The position numbers and the translations under genes are program-made. Shown here one piece after another: positions 60,736 to 64,000 of a stretch of 64,000 nt of DNA. This DNA is from Flavobacteriaceae bacterium (GTDB taxonomy: Bacteria; Bacteroidota; Bacteroidia; Flavobacteriales; Flavobacteriaceae). Under the pieces are notes generated by a model, which was not told where the DNA came from, made no database searches, and saw only the letters and a program-made list of their open reading frames with translations. How positions within the stretch are numbered: the first letter of the stretch is position 1; every line of letters starts with the position of its first letter. The stretch lies in the NCBI GenBank assembly GCA_947483075.1, contig CANKLE010000007.1:96663-160662 (forward strand). The letters run 5' to 3'.

Positions 60736-62887
60736 ATAAAATCATCGTCAATTGGATGCGTTTGCGCGACTCATCAACCTCTACTACTTTTACTTGCACG
60801 TGTTGGTGTAATTTAACCACCTCATTTACGTCTGACACAAACCCCTCTTTGAGTTGTGAAATGTGCACCAAGCCACTTTCTTTGATTCCAATCGCTACAA
60901 AACAGCCAAAATTGGTTATGTTATTGACAATGCCTGGCAAAATCATACCCGGCCTTACGTCTTTAATAGTTTGTGCTTGGGAATCAAACTCAAACACCTT
61001 GGCCGCTTTTCGAGGATCAAGCCCAGGTTTTTCAAGTTCTTTTAAAATATCTTTAAGCCCTAATATGCCAATCTCCGGGGTAATGTATTTTTCTGGTTGA
61101 ATGCTGTTGGTTTTGGTTTTATTGGCAATCAATTCGTGTACCGAAACCCCTAAATCTTTTGCAATTTTCTCGACAATTGGATACGCTTCGGGGTGCACTG
61201 CCGAATTGTCCAACGGGTTTTTTGCTTGGTGAATTCGGATAAAAGCCGCCCCTTGTTGAAACGCTTTATCGCCCAAACGCGGGACTTTTTTCAATTGACT
61301 TCTACTGGTAAATGGGCCGTTTTCGCTGCGGTATTGCACAATATTTTCGGCCAATTTTTCGCCAATGCCGCTCACATAACTCAACAGGTGTTTGCTGGCG
61401 GTATTGATGTTAATCCCCACCGAATTTACACAACGCACCACGGTGTTGTCGAGTTCTTCTTTGAGTTTCGTTTGGTCTACATCGTGTTGGTATTGGCCTA
61501 CACCAATGGCTTTGGGATCAATTTTAACCAATTCTGCCAAGGGGTCAGATAATCTCCTGCCAATCGAAACTGCGCCACGAACCGTCACGTCATAATTAGA
61601 AAACTCGTCGCGCGCAATTTTGGATGCCGAATATACCGATGCTCCCGCCTCACTCACCACAAACACTTGAACCGGCTTATCAAAGGCTATTTTTTTGATG
61701 AAAAATTCGGTTTCCCGCGAAGCAGTTCCATCGCCAATAGAAATCGCTTCAATCCCATAAGCATTCACCATGGAACGAATTTTTTTCATCGCCAAGGTGG
61801 TTTCGTTTTGAGGCGCATGTGGGTAAATGGTTTCGTTGTACAACAAATCGCCTTTTTCGTCCAAACACACTACTTTGCAGCCGCTACGAAATCCAGGGTC
61901 AAGGGCTAAAATTCGTTTTTCTCCCAACGGCGGGGCCAACAACAACTGACCTAAATTGGCCGAAAAGACTTTTATCGAATTTACATCGGCTTTGGCTTTG
62001 GCTTCTTGCAAAGCTTCGTTGGCAATCGCGGGCGCTAACAGCCGCTTAAAACTATCTTCAATTGCCGTGACCAAATGAGGCGTGGTTTCGTTGTCTTTTT
62101 TGATAATTTGGGAAGCGATGAGCTCAAAAGCTTCGTCTAGATCTACTTCAATTTTTATTTTTATAAATCCTTCGTTTTCGGCACGAAGCATAGCTAATAG
62201 ACGATGAGCAGGGGCCTTAGAAAGCAATTCTGACCAGTCCAAATACTGTTGGTATTTTTGGGCGTTTTGCTCGTGAGCTTCTTGTTTTGTGTTGGGTTCG
62301 GTTGATTTTTTGGATTTAACCGGCTTAGTCGAAATGATCGATTTGCGTTGGTACAAGCGCCTCAACTGCTTGCGCACATAAACGTCTTCATTAATCCACT
62401 CGGCAACAATATCGCGCGCGCCTTGCAAAGCTTCGTCTTCGTTGCGGATAGCGGTATTGAGGTATTGTGTGGCGATAAAATCGATGGGTTGGTTTTGTTG
62501 GGTAAAAATAATTTTAGCCAAAGGTTCCAATCCGTTTTCGTGGGCCACATCGGCTTTGGTTTTTTTCTTCTTTTTAAAAGGCAAATACCAATCTTCTATT
62601 TCTTGTAGGTCGAAACTGTTTTCCAATTTCTTAGCCAGTTCTGGGCTAAGCTGTCCTTGTTCTTCGATGGCTTTTCGAACGGTTTCTTTTCGTTTACAAA
62701 TCGCATCAAACTCCTTATTAAATTGGGCGATTTGTTCAATAAATACCTCATCGAGATTTCCGGTTTGGTCTTTGCGGTAACGGGCTATAAACGGAATGGT
62801 ACAATCGTCTAATAATAAGGAAAGGGTGTTTTGAATGGATTGCGCCGGCGCAGCCACTTTTTGGGAAATAAACTGGATGGAAGTCAT
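60734..62887 (-). CDS. tex: Tex family RNA-binding transcriptional accessory protein
   Basis: A 717-residue protein related to bacterial Tex/YhgF and eukaryotic Spt6. It has an N-terminal helical region (about 1-190), a Tex central region, a YqgF/RNase H-like domain (about 320-450, ILALDPGFRSGCKVVCLDEKG), helix-hairpin-helix repeats (about 490-565) and a C-terminal S1 RNA-binding domain (about 650-717). It binds nucleic acid and influences transcription. Slightly shorter than the 770-785 of proteobacterial homologues; all domains are present. Downstream of rpiB on the same strand (19-bp gap). Confidence 0.94.
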   Translation of the reverse strand: MTSIQFISQKVAAPAQSIQNTLSLLLDDCTIPFIARYRKDQTGNLDEVFIEQIAQFNKEFDAICKRKETVRKAIEEQGQLSPELAKKLENSFDLQEIEDWYLPFKKKKKTKADVAHENGLEPLAKIIFTQQNQPIDFIATQYLNTAIRNEDEALQGARDIVAEWINEDVYVRKQLRRLYQRKSIISTKPVKSKKSTEPNTKQEAHEQNAQKYQQYLDWSELLSKAPAHRLLAMLRAENEGFIKIKIEVDLDEAFELIASQIIKKDNETTPHLVTAIEDSFKRLLAPAIANEALQEAKAKADVNSIKVFSANLGQLLLAPPLGEKRILALDPGFRSGCKVVCLDEKGDLLYNETIYPHAPQNETTLAMKKIRSMVNAYGIEAISIGDGTASRETEFFIKKIAFDKPVQVFVVSEAGASVYSASKIARDEFSNYDVTVRGAVSIGRRLSDPLAELVKIDPKAIGVGQYQHDVDQTKLKEELDNTVVRCVNSVGININTASKHLLSYVSGIGEKLAENIVQYRSENGPFTSRSQLKKVPRLGDKAFQQGAAFIRIHQAKNPLDNSAVHPEAYPIVEKIAKDLGVSVHELIANKTKTNSIQPEKYITPEIGILGLKDILKELEKPGLDPRKAAKVFEFDSQAQTIKDVRPGMILPGIVNNITNFGCFVAIGIKESGLVHISQLKEGFVSDVNEVVKLHQHVQVKVVEVDESRKRIQLTMIL

Positions 62888-62906
62888 TAAAATAAACGTA
62901 GGGGAA

Positions 62907-63338
62907 TTATTTACACGAAATTTTTTCTACTCGTTGGGCGTGGCGACCGCCTTCAAAAGGCGTTTGTAAAAAAACATCTACCATCTCAAGTACTTGCGGA
63001 ATTGCGGTAAATCGGGCGGGAATACTCAATACATTTGCGTCGTTATGGGTGCGGGCCAAAAAAGCAATTTCTTTGTTCCAACACAAAGCGGCACGAATGG
63101 CTTGGTGTTTATTTGCGGTCATGGCAATTCCATTTCCTGATCCACAGATCACGATGCCGAAATCGGCAACTTTGTTAGTCACGTCTTGGGCAACCAAATG
63201 ACCAAAATCGGGGTAATCAACACTGTCAACACTGTCGGTTCCGTGGTTGGTAATTTCGTGTCCTTGTTTTTCTAAATAAGCAACTATCGCATGTTTGTAG
63301 TCGGGTCCTGCGTGGTCATTTCCGATGGCAATTTTCAT
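62907..63338 (-). CDS. rpiB: Ribose-5-phosphate isomerase B
   Basis: Interconverts ribose-5-phosphate and ribulose-5-phosphate in the pentose phosphate pathway, 143 residues. Asp8-His9 in GNDHAG, the catalytic Cys65 in VICGSGNGIAM (Cys66 in E. coli) and His in ARTHNDANVLS are conserved. It is the first gene of the rpiB-tex unit and faces away from the 660-bp non-coding region. Confidence 0.95.
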   Translation of the reverse strand: MKIAIGNDHAGPDYKHAIVAYLEKQGHEITNHGTDSVDSVDYPDFGHLVAQDVTNKVADFGIVICGSGNGIAMTANKHQAIRAALCWNKEIAFLARTHNDANVLSIPARFTAIPQVLEMVDVFLQTPFEGGRHAQRVEKISCK

Positions 63339-63836
63339 AACTGGGTGTAGTTTAATACAATTGTTTATATTTTTTTTAATGTGTTGATTACTAGTGGTTA
63401 AATAATGAACAGTGATTGTTTATAACTTCGGATAGAAAAACAGAACTTTTTCTTGTTTGTATTTCAAAATTGTGTAATCCAAAACTGAAACCAAATAAAC
63501 AACAAAAGTTAGGATAATTTATTACTGAGTTGTGCGCTAAAACCGCCGGTTTATGAACATAAAAACCAAGGAGAACTTATTTACAAAACTACTTTTTTTT
63601 TACTTATGAACAACTGTTTATATAATTTAAAAATTAGTTTAAAATCAAGTAGTTATTCGGTTTACAAGCTGTTGATAACCTCTTATTAACTTCGTTTAAT
63701 TTAAAACACAAGTAAAGCAAACAAAATTTATCAGCCTTATGAACACCCTATAATAACCACCATAAATTTAATTTTAAATTACTTTTATTTTTGTTGTTTT
63801 TATTAGTTGTTGAAAACTATCCTGAAATTTAATTTT
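63339..63836. other. AT-rich non-coding region with DnaA-box-like 9-mers (candidate replication origin)
   Basis: No gene was found in this stretch. It contains six 9-mers matching TTATnnACA: 63417-63425 (minus), 63551-63559, 63577-63585, 63604-63612, 63670-63678 (minus) and 63737-63745. Three are identical, TTATGAACA. A further TGTTGAAAA (minus TTTTCAACA) lies at 63808-63816. DnaA boxes of E. coli type are TTATnCACA, so the matches are relaxed. Together with high AT content and the start of a repeat array, the region resembles an origin. No dnaA or dnaN gene is in view, so this remains a candidate. Confidence 0.4.
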
Positions 63837-64000
63837 TCGAATTAGTCAAATCTGTGTTACTAATCTTTAGGTGAGTAAATAATTTATTTAAACACAGATT
63901 ATAAAAATTAAAAATAATCTTAAAAATTTCTCGAATTAGTCAAATCTGTGTTGCTAATCTTTATAGAAGTAAATAGTTTATTTAAACACAGATTATAAAA
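63837..64000. repeat. Direct repeat of a 70-bp structured element, period 94 bp, cut by the window edge
   Basis: Two copies, 63837-63906 and 63931-64000, agree at 64 of 70 positions and are separated by 24 AT-only-like bases. Each copy has a perfect 10-bp inverted repeat (AATCTGTGTT at 63849-63858 and AACACAGATT at 63891-63900 in copy 1). In copy 1 a smaller palindrome, TAAATAATTTATTTA, lies between the arms. In RNA or single-stranded DNA each copy could fold into a nested hairpin. Further copies may follow outside the window. Function unknown. Confidence 0.85.

Noticed and set aside
63837..64000. CRISPR array
   Set aside because: The repeated unit is 70 bp with only 24-bp AT-rich spacing, copies differ at six positions, and no cas gene is nearby. 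The structure is a tandem element with inverted arms, not repeats with unique spacers.
1..64000. tRNA, rRNA, riboswitch, insertion sequence, prophage or integrase
   Set aside because: Intergenic spaces are short and show no tRNA-like cloverleaf, rRNA-like stretch or known riboswitch core, and no transposase or integrase frame was found. This was by reading only, so a small RNA could be missed.

Overview
The window is chromosomal DNA from a member of the Flavobacteriaceae, most like Flavobacterium or a close relative. The evidence is: many promoters of the Bacteroidota type (TAnnTTTG at -7, TTG near -33) and few Shine-Dalgarno sequences; flavobacterial-only families (DUF6427, DUF6341, DUF6168, DUF6909, DUF4292, DUF4254, DUF5689); the gliding/type IX secretion lipoprotein SprE/PorW; a type IX secretion substrate with a C-terminal sorting domain; and an ATP synthase operon lacking its beta and epsilon genes. 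No tRNA, rRNA, insertion sequence, prophage or CRISPR array was seen.

Layout. 1-5.9 kb: the N-terminal part of 3-hydroxyanthranilate dioxygenase and a secreted endonuclease/phosphatase-family enzyme (minus), divergent from a TonB-dependent receptor and its probable surface lipoprotein partner (DUF5689). 6-12.4 kb: housekeeping genes recA, plsC, trpS and dprA, an HU-fold/SPOR membrane protein and an acyl-CoA thioesterase. 12.4-18.9 kb: a minus-strand envelope operon (flippase, dut, nucleotidyltransferase, TPR protein, DUF4292 lipoprotein, EnvC-like factor). 19-28 kb: atpBEFHAG, preceded on the same strand by sprE/porW, a bactofilin, atpZ and a small membrane protein. 28-34.2 kb: ferredoxin-type reductase, GT9 glycosyltransferase with DUF4254, upp, DUF6427/DUF6341 membrane proteins and purD.

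34.2-57.6 kb is a large surface-glycan locus. It holds a CapK-like adenylate-forming enzyme, UDP-GlcNAc 2-epimerase, glycosyltransferases, a WcaJ-type initiating phosphosugar transferase, a UDP-glucuronate decarboxylase, a methyltransferase, two polymerase/ligase-like proteins, a Wzx flippase, an acyltransferase, rmlA/C/D (no rmlB) and a putative chain-length protein. A 1118-residue CotH-kinase protein with a type IX sorting domain lies inside it. The 40.5-49 kb core is visibly more AT-rich than its flanks. 57.6-63.3 kb: GH3-family enzyme, SdpI-like protein, M23-family membrane protein, tatA, tex and rpiB.

The last 660 bases (63339-64000) have no gene. They hold six 9-mers of the form TTATnnACA (DnaA-box-like), three of them identical, followed by a 70-bp structured element repeated with a 94-bp period and cut by the window edge. 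This is the least explained part of the window and is put forward, with caution, as an oriC candidate. Most of the window is otherwise recognisable. No clearly new multi-gene system was found. The best candidates for new biology are this terminal region, the DUF6909 phosphorylase-like protein, the EEP/TonB/DUF5689 locus and the HU-SPOR protein.
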